This document shows, piece by piece, positions 1 to 6,748 of a stretch of DNA of 20,828 nt; the first letter of the stretch is position 1, and each line of letters starts with the position of its first letter. The stretch comes from JBBRZF01 sp038236965 (GTDB taxonomy: Bacteria; Acidobacteriota; Terriglobia; Terriglobales; Acidobacteriaceae). The notes below the pieces were generated by a model. It searched no databases, was not told the origin of the DNA, and was given only the letters and a program-made list of their open reading frames with translations. A program made the position numbers and the translations under genes. The stretch spans positions 1 through 20,828 of the forward strand of contig JBBRZF010000046.1 of NCBI GenBank assembly GCA_038236965.1. The letters run 5' to 3'.

Positions 1-536
1 CCGCCCGATACGGGCTTTACGGCGACCACGCGCTGATGGTCTTCGGTGCCGACCTTCAACTCCGTGGTGTCGCTTTTACCTTTTTCGTCGCAGGTAAGCT
101 CCTTGGAATCCTTGTCCTTCTTGCTGTGTATGTTGACGCTGCCAATGTCGCCGCCCTTGCACTCGAGGATGCCGCCGTAGGTCTTCATCTCCTTGCGATA
201 GAAGTCGAGGACCTTGTCGGGCGAGTCGCTGGATGTATAGGTGAGCGCGACGACCTTGAGTCCGTAATCGCCGAAGCTCAGGTTGACGTTGGCGCTGTGG
301 GTGTCGTGCTCGTTGGTGGGTGGCTTTTCCTTCGCGCCCGGATAGACGGGGAGGCCGGTGTCTTTGGCGTTCACGTCGGTGTTAACTTTTACTCCGCCGA
401 AGGGAGTGGCGATATCCACCTTCTTGCTGTTTCCGTCGCGTTCTTCGCTGACGTGGCAGGCGGTGATGGCACTGAGAAGCAGTAGCGCGCCGCAGATGCA
501 AACGAATTGCTTGATCAACCTGGAATGAAGCGTCAT
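1..536 (-). CDS. Putative lipoprotein of unknown function (C-terminus beyond window)
   Basis: The frame opens at an ATG and stays open to the left edge, giving 178 visible residues without a stop, so the gene is truncated by the window and not necessarily broken. The N-terminus has basic residues, a hydrophobic stretch (about residues 11-26) and a lipobox ITAC ending at Cys27, so it should be a lipid-anchored envelope protein. The mature part has PVYPGA near residues 63-68 and a segment DSPDKVLDFYRKEM, a pattern I associate with small acidobacterial proteins of unknown role; no catalytic motif is visible. A strong ribosome site (AGGAGGA) lies 6-7 bases before the ATG. The start overlaps the stop of the upstream GH3 gene in an ATGA arrangement, so translation is probably coupled. 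Function is unknown. Confidence 0.8.
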   Translation of the reverse strand, partial: MTLHSRLIKQFVCICGALLLLSAITACHVSEERDGNSKKVDIATPFGGVKVNTDVNAKDTGLPVYPGAKEKPPTNEHDTHSANVNLSFGDYGLKVVALTYTSSDSPDKVLDFYRKEMKTYGGILECKGGDIGSVNIHSKKDKDSKELTCDEKGKSDTTELKVGTEDHQRVVAVKPVSG

Positions 537-2416
537 TTAGTTCCTCCTGCGATAGTGGCCGCGTGTTCGATACCGTGCCCGCGACGGGCAACGCCGGGAA
601 TGGTGACCGGCAGGTGTCCGCGGATAGCAATCTCTCCAAACAATGCCTTGACCGCGCTGTTCTCCGAGACCGGCGCGTTGGAAAAGGTGCAGATGTAATT
701 CTGCACATCCGGGAAATCAGATGCAACATACGGATTTCCCAAAGCCAACACAACCGTCCTTTCCGGCGCCTTGATTAGCACGTCCTTCAATAATCGTAAC
801 AAAGCCGGATGCATGGCGATGGAACTCTGATACGCCGCACCGACCTGAACCGCGCGACCGGCGGTGGGCGTAACGTATACGGCCGCGAGCACGACTTGAG
901 CCTGCGGCAGCGCCTGTGCAACGAGAGGAATGGACGCTTCCGCCGAGCGAGCGTCGATGAACAGGACGCGAGCATCGGGAATATGAGCGCGCAATTGGCG
1001 CTCAAAGAGACGCCCGGACTCGGCACGCACGTCGTCGGTCAAGACAAGCGCGAGCACGCGGTTCCGGGATTCCTCCAGGTTGTTATACGCAGGGCCGGCG
1101 GCTGCGGTTCCAAGAGATTTGAGGGGGAGAACGCGACCGTTGTCGCGAACCACGGTAATGGCGTCGTCGGCGATGCGCTGCGCGGTGGCGAGATTCTCGG
1201 GAGTGGAAACGAGCGTGGAGAGGGCGTTGATATCGACGGTGCGATTCTTGTCGAGTCCGAGGGAAGCCTTGGCGCGAAGGATCTTTAGAACCGAGTCGTT
1301 GATCTGCGACTCGGGAATCTCCTTGCTGCGCACGGCGTTGAGCACGGCATTGTAGGCGGCGTCGATGTCGCCGGGGATGAGGATCATGTCGTTGCCGGCT
1401 TTGATGGCTTCCACGGCGGCGCGTCCGTGGGGATTGCCGCGTCCGTCGGAGAAGAGTTTCACGACGGCCTGCATGTCCATGGCGTCGGTGACGACCAGGC
1501 CTTCAAAGCCCATGCGTTGCTTGAGTTCTCCGGTGATGACGCTTTTGGAAACGCTGGCGACCTTGTTGGGGTCGGGCTCGAGAGCGGGCACGCTGACATG
1601 GGCGATCATGACGGCGTCCACGCCGGCGTCGATGGCATCGCGGAAGGGCGGCAATTCGACTTGCGAAAGATGTTCACGGGTGGCATTCACGCGTGCCGTT
1701 CCGAGGTGCGAATCGGAATCGGTGTCGCCGTGTCCGGGAAAATGCTTGGCGGTGGTCATCATTCCCGCGCCGTGTGCTCCGGCAATGTAGGCGCGCACCA
1801 TCTCGCCGACATCGTGCGCGTCTTCGCCGAATGCCCGCGTGTTGATGATCGGATTCGCTGGGACGGAGTTGACGTCGGCAACAGGAAAGAAATTCCAGTG
1901 AACGCCGATGGCGCGGGATTCCTCGCCGGTGATCTTGCCGAAGGCGAAGGCGTAATCCTTGCTGCCGGTAGCGCCGAAGGCCATTGCGTGCGGGAATCCG
2001 GTGGTGCCGTTGAGGCGCATGAAGAGGCCGCGCTCGAAATCAGCGGCGAAGATGAGCGGCAGTTTGGAGTCGCGCTGAAGCTGGTTGGTGAGCATGGCGG
2101 CTTCGTAAGGCTGGTTGCGAAGCAGGAACGGCCCATCGACGGGCACGGTGATGCCGAAAGCGCCAATGTGATACTTCGCCATCCAGTCGTGGAGCTGGAT
2201 GTATTGCGGGCTTTTCACGTTGAGGAATTCGACGCGAGCCCAGAGCAAAAACATCTGCCCTACTTTTTCTTCGAGCGACATCTTGTGCAAGGTCTTGCGC
2301 GCCCAGCGTTCGGCCTTTTCGTCATTGTGCACGGGGCCGGCCGGCTGGATTTTTTCTCCGGCGACACTGAGGGAGACCATTAATAAGAGAAGTAAAACGG
2401 CGAAGCGATTCCGCAT
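533..2416 (-). CDS. Secreted GH3 beta-N-acetylhexosaminidase (NagZ-type), two-domain
   Basis: 627 aa. A signal peptide (hydrophobic core about residues 6-19, likely cleavage near AGE) sends it to the periplasm or outside. The GH3 TIM-barrel domain (about 30-390) carries the NagZ signature KHFPGHGDTDSDSH at 224-237, which supplies the His acid/base dyad of this subfamily, and VVTDAMDM with Asp311 as the expected nucleophile. Enzymes of this type hydrolyse terminal beta-GlcNAc from muropeptides, chitin fragments or glycans. About 230 further residues form a C-terminal alpha/beta domain, as in the two-domain Bacillus NagZ and unlike the short cytosolic E. coli enzyme. The ATG sits 7 bases after an extended -10 box, so its mRNA is probably leaderless. 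It lies 72 bp after miaA and overlaps the downstream lipoprotein start. The exact substrate is not shown by sequence. Confidence 0.9.
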   Translation of the reverse strand: MRNRFAVLLLLLMVSLSVAGEKIQPAGPVHNDEKAERWARKTLHKMSLEEKVGQMFLLWARVEFLNVKSPQYIQLHDWMAKYHIGAFGITVPVDGPFLLRNQPYEAAMLTNQLQRDSKLPLIFAADFERGLFMRLNGTTGFPHAMAFGATGSKDYAFAFGKITGEESRAIGVHWNFFPVADVNSVPANPIINTRAFGEDAHDVGEMVRAYIAGAHGAGMMTTAKHFPGHGDTDSDSHLGTARVNATREHLSQVELPPFRDAIDAGVDAVMIAHVSVPALEPDPNKVASVSKSVITGELKQRMGFEGLVVTDAMDMQAVVKLFSDGRGNPHGRAAVEAIKAGNDMILIPGDIDAAYNAVLNAVRSKEIPESQINDSVLKILRAKASLGLDKNRTVDINALSTLVSTPENLATAQRIADDAITVVRDNGRVLPLKSLGTAAAGPAYNNLEESRNRVLALVLTDDVRAESGRLFERQLRAHIPDARVLFIDARSAEASIPLVAQALPQAQVVLAAVYVTPTAGRAVQVGAAYQSSIAMHPALLRLLKDVLIKAPERTVVLALGNPYVASDFPDVQNYICTFSNAPVSENSAVKALFGEIAIRGHLPVTIPGVARRGHGIEHAATIAGGTK

Positions 2417-2423
2417 GGCCGAA

Positions 2424-2432
2424 ACTATAGCA
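2424..2432 (-). promoter_or_regulatory. Extended -10 promoter of the GH3 gene (probably leaderless)
   Basis: The minus strand reads TGC TATAGT, an extended -10 element matching TATAAT at 5 of 6 bases. Only 7 bases separate it from the ATG at 2416, which puts the expected transcription start on or next to the A of the start codon. No -35 box is evident, as is usual with TGN-extended promoters. No Shine-Dalgarno sequence could fit, which supports leaderless translation. Confidence 0.5.
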
Positions 2433-2488
2433 GAAGCAGCAGCAGTTTGGGCGAAGAGTTTGGGCGAGGCGTGTTTGGAAAGCAGCGT

Positions 2489-3469
2489 TTAGTCGCGTGC
2501 GTGGTGAGGCGCGGGCATGACGGCGAGATTGTTTTCGATGATGGCGAAGGCGGCGGACTGCGTCGCTATGGCGTCGCCGAAACCGTGGAGCCAGTGGACG
2601 CCGGGCTCACGCCGGAACCAGGTCATCTGGCGCTTGGCGTAGTTGCGATGTCCCTGTTGGGCGGCGGCGACGGCTTGCGGAAGCGTCATGTTGCCGGAGA
2701 GAAATGCGAGCGCCTGTTTGTAGCCGAGCGAACCGAGTGGCGGCGCGAGGTCAGGCCCGCCGTAGCGCTGGCGAAGCATGTCGGTCTCTTCGATCAGTCC
2801 GTGTTCGAACATCTGGGCGGCGCGTTGATTGATGCGCGCATAGAGGGCTTCGCGGGCGGGATCGAGGCCGATGCGCAGAATGGAGAATCCTTGCAGCGGG
2901 TCGCGTCCCTGTTTCCAAAGTTCGGTCATGGGTTGGCGCGTGCTGAGGCAGACTTCTACGGCGCGTATGACTTTCGGCGCGTCGTTGGCGTGAATCTTTG
3001 CGGCCGCCGTGGGGTCGAGTCGCTGCAGGATGCGATGCAGATGCGGCGAACCTTTTTGTTCGGCGCGGGCGCGCAGTTTGAGGCGCAATGCTTCGGAACG
3101 CTGCGGGCCGGGGAAGAGTCCTTCGAGAAGCGCGCGCAAGTAGAGTCCGGTGCCGCCGACGACGATGGGCAGGCGTCCGCGTGAAGCGATCTCGGCCAGC
3201 ACAGGACGAGCGATGCGCGCGTAGTCTCCGGCGGTGAAGGCCTCGGTGGGGAGTGCGAGGTCGATGAGGTGATGCGGCGCAAGCATGCGCTCCACGCGGT
3301 CGGGCTTGGCTGTACCAATCTCCAGTTCGCGATAGACGGCGACGGAATCGCAACTAATGATCTCGCCGCCAAAGCGTTGCGCCATCTGCAACGAGAGCGC
3401 GGTCTTCCCGCTGGCAGTGGGGCCGAGAATGACGACGAGAGGATGCGTGGTGGTGGCTGGCTCCGTCAT
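2489..3469 (-). CDS. miaA: tRNA dimethylallyltransferase MiaA
   Basis: 326 aa, the normal family length. It transfers a dimethylallyl group from DMAPP to N6 of A37 in tRNAs reading UNN codons, the first step to ms2i6A; cytosolic. The P-loop GPTASGKT is at 16-23, the DSVAVYRELEIGTAKP substrate segment at 41-56 with the conserved Asp41 and TAKP, GGTGLYLRALLEG at 105-117, NDAPKVIRAVEV at 162-173 and the C-terminal RNYAKRQMTWFRR at 275-287. The ATG lies inside the last, 14-bp copy of a degenerate tandem repeat and overlaps the stop of a 20-codon mini-ORF. No Shine-Dalgarno sequence is seen, so translation may depend on reinitiation. No upstream in-frame ATG is offered by the other repeat copies, because the 14-bp spacing shifts the frame. 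Confidence 0.95.
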   Translation of the reverse strand: MTEPATTTHPLVVILGPTASGKTALSLQMAQRFGGEIISCDSVAVYRELEIGTAKPDRVERMLAPHHLIDLALPTEAFTAGDYARIARPVLAEIASRGRLPIVVGGTGLYLRALLEGLFPGPQRSEALRLKLRARAEQKGSPHLHRILQRLDPTAAAKIHANDAPKVIRAVEVCLSTRQPMTELWKQGRDPLQGFSILRIGLDPAREALYARINQRAAQMFEHGLIEETDMLRQRYGGPDLAPPLGSLGYKQALAFLSGNMTLPQAVAAAQQGHRNYAKRQMTWFRREPGVHWLHGFGDAIATQSAAFAIIENNLAVMPAPHHARD

Positions 3470-3538
3470 TCGGCACCCGTCATAGTGCGCCCCGTCATCT
3501 GGCAGTGCGTCATCTGGCAGCGCGTCATCTGGCAGCCC
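3465..3538. repeat. 15-bp tandem repeat at the miaA start
   Basis: Three near-identical 15-bp units begin at 3494, 3509 and 3524 (GTCATCTGGCAG plus three variable bases). Two more degenerate units lie at 3479-3493 (15 bp) and 3465-3478 (14 bp). Every unit begins GTCAT, which is ATGAC on the minus strand, so the array offers five start codons in a row. The copy at 3524 holds the stop of the small membrane protein gene, and the one at 3465 holds the miaA start. Confidence 0.85.
3466..3528 (-). other. 20-codon relay ORF formed by the tandem repeat
   Basis: An ATG at 3528 overlaps the stop of the small membrane protein (ATGA). The frame runs through the repeats as MTRCQ, MTHCQ, MTGRT, MTGAE and ends in a TGA that overlaps the miaA ATG in a second ATGA. 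It could let ribosomes terminate and reinitiate on the way to miaA. It is more likely a by-product of repeat growth than a functional peptide, and nothing shows that it is made. Confidence 0.3.
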
Positions 3539-3656
3539 AGGGAATGTGCCGTCCCCAGCGGAGGAGTGTGTAGAACACGAGCAGAATGGCGATGAGGATG
3601 AGTCCGACGGTGCGGCGGTCGATCGGTCGCGGATCGTTTGGAGTGGGAGCGGGCAC
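3525..3656 (-). CDS. Small single-pass membrane protein, unknown function
   Basis: 43 aa from a GTG start. An in-frame TAA two codons upstream rules out a longer form. A polar, proline-rich N-terminus (VPAPTPNDPRPIDRR) leads into one strong transmembrane helix (about residues 17-33, VGLILIAILLVFYTLLR), then a short basic tail GRHIPWAAR. By the positive-inside rule either end could be cytosolic. The stop overlaps the first ATG of the repeat array leading to miaA. A TAAAAT box lies 5 bases upstream of the GTG and there is no ribosome site, so it may be leaderless. The clean TM architecture and operonic placement argue that it is a real gene; the role is not recognisable. Confidence 0.6.
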   Translation of the reverse strand: MPAPTPNDPRPIDRRTVGLILIAILLVFYTLLRWGRHIPWAAR

Positions 3657-3661
3657 GGCTT

Positions 3662-3667
3662 ATTTTA
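3662..3667 (-). promoter_or_regulatory. Possible -10 box (TAAAAT) for the small membrane protein and miaA
   Basis: TAAAAT on the minus strand matches the -10 consensus at 5 of 6 bases and lies 5 bases before the GTG. I see no convincing -35 at the expected distance. Its position in the gap between two divergent genes supports it; the evidence is otherwise weak. Confidence 0.3.
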
Positions 3668-3739
3668 GCGCGCAGGCGCAATGTGGGGTGCGCGATGTGT
3701 TCACGGCGTGCGCAGGCGGTGATAAACTCGCGGCCAGAG

Positions 3740-4642
3740 ATGAACGGACCATCGACAATACGCAAGCGCTTCGGCATTTACGAGGCGCACCTGGGCACGG
3801 GCGAGTTGTTCAAGAGCGGGCAGAAGGTGCGTCTGCAAGAACAGCCGTTCCATGTGCTGGTGGCGCTTTTGGAGGGTCCGGGCGAAGTGGTGACGCGCGA
3901 CGAACTGCAGCAGAAACTTTGGCCGTCAGACACCTTCGTCGATTTCGATCACTCGCTGAATACGTGCATTAACAAATTGCGCGACGCACTGGGCGATACG
4001 GCTAGCAATCCGCGCTTCATCGAAACGCTGCCCCGGCGAGGCTATCGCTTCATCGCGCCGGTGCAAGTGGTCGCGGCGGTGACGACTGCGGCAGAGACGA
4101 TTCCTCCGATGGTGGAAATTGCGCGCTGCGCCACTCCGGAGATGACGGACGTGGCGGAAATGGCGGGGCCACTGCAAACCATTCCGACGGCGGCTGTTGT
4201 AGAAGACGCGCGCGACAATGAACTGCCGCACGCTTCGCGCTCGACGTCGAGGATGTTGTTCGGGCTGCTGCAACTGATGTATCTCGTCTTCTACGCCGCC
4301 GCCTTGTGGCGATTGGAAGAGATAGGCGAACGAGCGGATACGCAGTGGAACGTTCCCGGCGGATTGCTGATGGCGCTTGTACTGGTGACGGGCGTGGTGG
4401 GAATTCCACTGCGGCTGTATACGCTGAACGCGACGCTCTTCGATTATCCAAAGTTGGGAAGAAATTTCCAGCGACTGTTCCTGCTGGTGTTGCCGCTCGA
4501 TGTCCTGTGGGCGCTCTCGCCATTCCTGCTCATACAGCACATCGGGCTAGGACTGGCCTTCGCGTCGTGCGCGGCTTTGCTGTATTCACCCTTCGCGCAG
4601 AGAGTGCTGGCGCAGATGACGTGGCGGGACCGAGGGAAGTAA
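3740..4642 (+). CDS. Membrane-bound winged-helix (OmpR/CadC-type) regulator
   Basis: 300 aa from the ATG at 3740; the open frame reaches back to 3638, but homology-like sequence begins only at RKRFGIYEA. Residues 8-107 form a Trans_reg_C winged helix: VRLQEQPFHVLVALLE, VTRDELQQKLWPSDTFVDFDHSLN, INKLRDALGD and the wing ending in RFIETLPRRGYRFIAPV. A linker of about 60 residues follows. Four hydrophobic segments then cover about 172-191, 206-226, 245-264 and 268-285. There is no receiver domain or recognisable periplasmic sensor, so it is a one-component, membrane-tethered transcription factor, an arrangement common in acidobacteria. TAAACT at 3723-3728 could be its -10 (spacer 17 to a poor TTCACG), giving a very short leader. 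Targets are unknown; the divergent small-protein/miaA unit is the nearest candidate. Confidence 0.85.
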   Translation: MNGPSTIRKRFGIYEAHLGTGELFKSGQKVRLQEQPFHVLVALLEGPGEVVTRDELQQKLWPSDTFVDFDHSLNTCINKLRDALGDTASNPRFIETLPRRGYRFIAPVQVVAAVTTAAETIPPMVEIARCATPEMTDVAEMAGPLQTIPTAAVVEDARDNELPHASRSTSRMLFGLLQLMYLVFYAAALWRLEEIGERADTQWNVPGGLLMALVLVTGVVGIPLRLYTLNATLFDYPKLGRNFQRLFLLVLPLDVLWALSPFLLIQHIGLGLAFASCAALLYSPFAQRVLAQMTWRDRGK

Positions 4643-4644
4643 AG

Positions 4645-4697
4645 CGGAAGCAGGCTCGACCGCGCGCTATGTGCGACCTTTCTCGAGCCTGCTCCCG
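4645..4697. terminator. Bidirectional hairpin terminator between convergent genes
   Basis: Arms at 4645-4659 and 4683-4697 contain a perfect 11-bp inverted repeat (AGCAGGCTCGA/TCGAGCCTGCT), extended by CGG/CCG across one A-C mismatch. Transcribed from the minus strand, the mismatch becomes a G-U pair, giving a 15-bp stem. The loop is 23 bases. On the minus side the stem is followed by CTTTACTT, on the plus side by TTTCAAATTT. It lies between two converging stop codons, as expected for a shared terminator. Confidence 0.7.
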
Positions 4698-4705
4698 TTT
4701 CAAAT

Positions 4706-6631
4706 TTACGGTTGCGACAAGATGCCCACCACAATTCCTGAAGCGGCTTGCGGCGTGTGGTAGATGCGCTCGGTTGCTTTCACGAAATCCGATGACTTCG
4801 CCGTCGCAGTGTCGATGAACTTCTGCGGATTGAGGTCTGTCAGCGGGAACCATGAACTCTGTATCTGCACCATGATGCGGTGTCCGCGACGGAAGGTGTG
4901 GTTCACATCCTGCATTTCAAACTTGAGCGGCGTCACCTGGTTGCTCGGCATCGGTTCGGGCTTCGACCACGAATTGCGGAACTTCGCCCGCATCGGTTCA
5001 CCACGTACGAGCTGTTCATAGCCGCCCATCTTCTCCGACGGCATGGGGACGTCTGTTAGCGGACCCTCCCGCTCTGGAGTGGCGAGAGCCAGATCGTAAT
5101 CCGCGGGATAAACGTCGATCAGTTTCACGTCGAAGTCGGAGTCGGTGCCGCTCGTCGAGACCTGAAGATGCGGCGATAGCGGGCCTGCGATGGTTACGTC
5201 TTCCGTCAACGGATCGCTCATGTAGGTCAGCACATCGGGACGCTTCGCGGCGAACCGCTGATCGCTGAGCATGTACTCTTGCGGCACGGCGGTGGCAGCG
5301 TAGCTCGTGAACGGCACAGGATGCGCGGGATCGCTCACGTACTCGTCATACGCGTTCTCATCCGCAGTGGGCGGCTCGAACGAGAGTTTCCCCTTGGCGT
5401 GCAGGTAGAGAGTCTTCGGTTGCGTGTTCTTCGGAGGCCAGGCATCGTACTGTCGCCAGACGTTGCTGCCGGTCTCGAAGACAGAGGCCTCCGGCAGATG
5501 TGCGTCGCCGTTTCCTTTTAGAAACTGTTCGAAGAATGGAAAGACGATTTTCTCGCGATAGTAATCTCCGGTCGCGGAATTGAATTCGACGCGTCCCAGT
5601 GTCTTGCCCTGATAGCGTCCCCAACCGCCATGCACCCAAGGACCGATGACCAGCGCGTTGAAGATGCCGGGATTGTTCTTCTCAATCGCGGAGTAAGTAC
5701 GGACTGGTCCCGATAGGTCCTCCGCGTCGAACCATCCGCCCACGGTCAGCACTGCGCACTTGATTCCCTTCATGTGTTGCGAGAGGTCGCGCGGTCTCCA
5801 ATATTCGTCCTCGGTGTTGTGCCGGAACTGATCGTCGAAGAGCGGATTCTTGATGGCGGCAGCGATGTCGGTGAGGCTCGGCCCATGCTGGAGAAAGAAA
5901 TCGTATCCATCCGTAGTGCCGTATTCAAAGCCGTTTCCGCCATTCCTTGATTGCGGAAGTTCCAGGGCTTCGGGGCGGGGCTTGAAGAATCCGTAAAACG
6001 AAACGTTGGCGGCCAGCATGAAAGCGCCACCGTGATAGGCGTCGTCGCCTTCAAACAGGTTCGTCATGGGCGCCTGCGGAGAAGCCGCCTTGATGGCCGG
6101 ATGCGAGTCGATGATGGAGGCCGATGTGTAGAAGCCGGGATAGGAAATTCCCCAGATGCCGACCTTCTGGTTATTGGCGGGCACGTGCTTCAGCAGCCAC
6201 TCGACGGTGTCATACATGTCCGTGCTCTCGTCGGTCTCGCCCTGCTTGGGATGGTCTATGTGCGGACGCATCTCGACAAATTTGCCTTCCGACTGATAGC
6301 GGCCGCGAACATCCTGGTACACGAAGATGTATCCCGCGCGATCGAATGCTTCCGATGGGCCGAGGCGTGGACGGTACTGGTCCTCTCCATAAGGCGCCAC
6401 GCTGTAGGGCGTCCGCGTCATCAGGAACGGATACTTCTGCGACGTGTCCTTGGGAACGTAGACCGATGTGAACAGTCTTACGCCGTCGCGCATGGGGACA
6501 CGATATTCGTACTTGGTGTAGTGGGCCTTCACATCAAACGGTTTCGGCTTGTCTGGCAGTTGCGCGAAAGCAAGCAGAGGCAGAACAACGAAGACCGCAA
6601 GGAGGAGAAGGCGCAAGTGACGATGATTCAT
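4706..6631 (-). CDS. Secreted CocE/NonD hydrolase, alpha-amino acid ester hydrolase type
   Basis: 641 aa with a signal peptide (hydrophobic about 7-23, cleavage near AFA-Q). The alpha/beta-hydrolase domain has nucleophile Ser163 in GISYPG, Asp302 in GGWFDAED and His334 in GPWVHGG. A beta-rich jelly-roll region (about 405-640) follows, as in the X-Pro dipeptidyl-peptidase (S15) superfamily. Asp197, Glu304 and Asp305 lie 34 residues after the Ser and 2 and 3 after the Asp. That is the spacing I recall for the carboxylate cluster of the Xanthomonas alpha-amino acid ester hydrolase, which binds the substrate amino group. This favours AEH or related peptide/ester hydrolase over cocaine esterase. 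Natural substrate unknown, possibly peptide or amino acid esters. A good sigma-70 promoter and an AAAGAGA ribosome site precede the ATG. It is monocistronic. Confidence 0.88.
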   Translation of the reverse strand: MNHRHLRLLLLAVFVVLPLLAFAQLPDKPKPFDVKAHYTKYEYRVPMRDGVRLFTSVYVPKDTSQKYPFLMTRTPYSVAPYGEDQYRPRLGPSEAFDRAGYIFVYQDVRGRYQSEGKFVEMRPHIDHPKQGETDESTDMYDTVEWLLKHVPANNQKVGIWGISYPGFYTSASIIDSHPAIKAASPQAPMTNLFEGDDAYHGGAFMLAANVSFYGFFKPRPEALELPQSRNGGNGFEYGTTDGYDFFLQHGPSLTDIAAAIKNPLFDDQFRHNTEDEYWRPRDLSQHMKGIKCAVLTVGGWFDAEDLSGPVRTYSAIEKNNPGIFNALVIGPWVHGGWGRYQGKTLGRVEFNSATGDYYREKIVFPFFEQFLKGNGDAHLPEASVFETGSNVWRQYDAWPPKNTQPKTLYLHAKGKLSFEPPTADENAYDEYVSDPAHPVPFTSYAATAVPQEYMLSDQRFAAKRPDVLTYMSDPLTEDVTIAGPLSPHLQVSTSGTDSDFDVKLIDVYPADYDLALATPEREGPLTDVPMPSEKMGGYEQLVRGEPMRAKFRNSWSKPEPMPSNQVTPLKFEMQDVNHTFRRGHRIMVQIQSSWFPLTDLNPQKFIDTATAKSSDFVKATERIYHTPQAASGIVVGILSQP

Positions 6632-6664
6632 CGGTTCTCTTTGTGATTGGAATGTTGAGTCTGC

Positions 6665-6693
6665 AATGTAACTGCAAGGCCAACCTACGTCAA
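6665..6693 (-). promoter_or_regulatory. Sigma-70-type promoter of the AEH-type hydrolase
   Basis: The minus strand has TTGACG (6688-6693, 5 of 6 to TTGACA), a 17-bp spacer and TACATT (6665-6670, 4 of 6 to TATAAT). It sits 33 bases upstream of the ATG with a ribosome site in between. Confidence 0.6.
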
Positions 6694-6748
6694 TCCGCAG
6701 AGTATTTGCGTGCGAGCGATGATTGGAAGAGAGACGGGATGCGTCTCG

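Noticed and set aside
1427..2383. 318-codon open frame on the plus strand opposite the GH3 gene
   Set aside because: It mirrors a clearly coding minus-strand gene; its translation is rich in Gly, Val, Ala and His with no recognisable domain, the usual antisense shadow in GC-rich DNA.
3466..3777. 103-codon minus-strand frame ending at the miaA start
   Set aside because: Most of it is Arg/His-rich non-coding reading that overlaps the divergent regulator; only its last 20 codons, from the repeat array, may matter.
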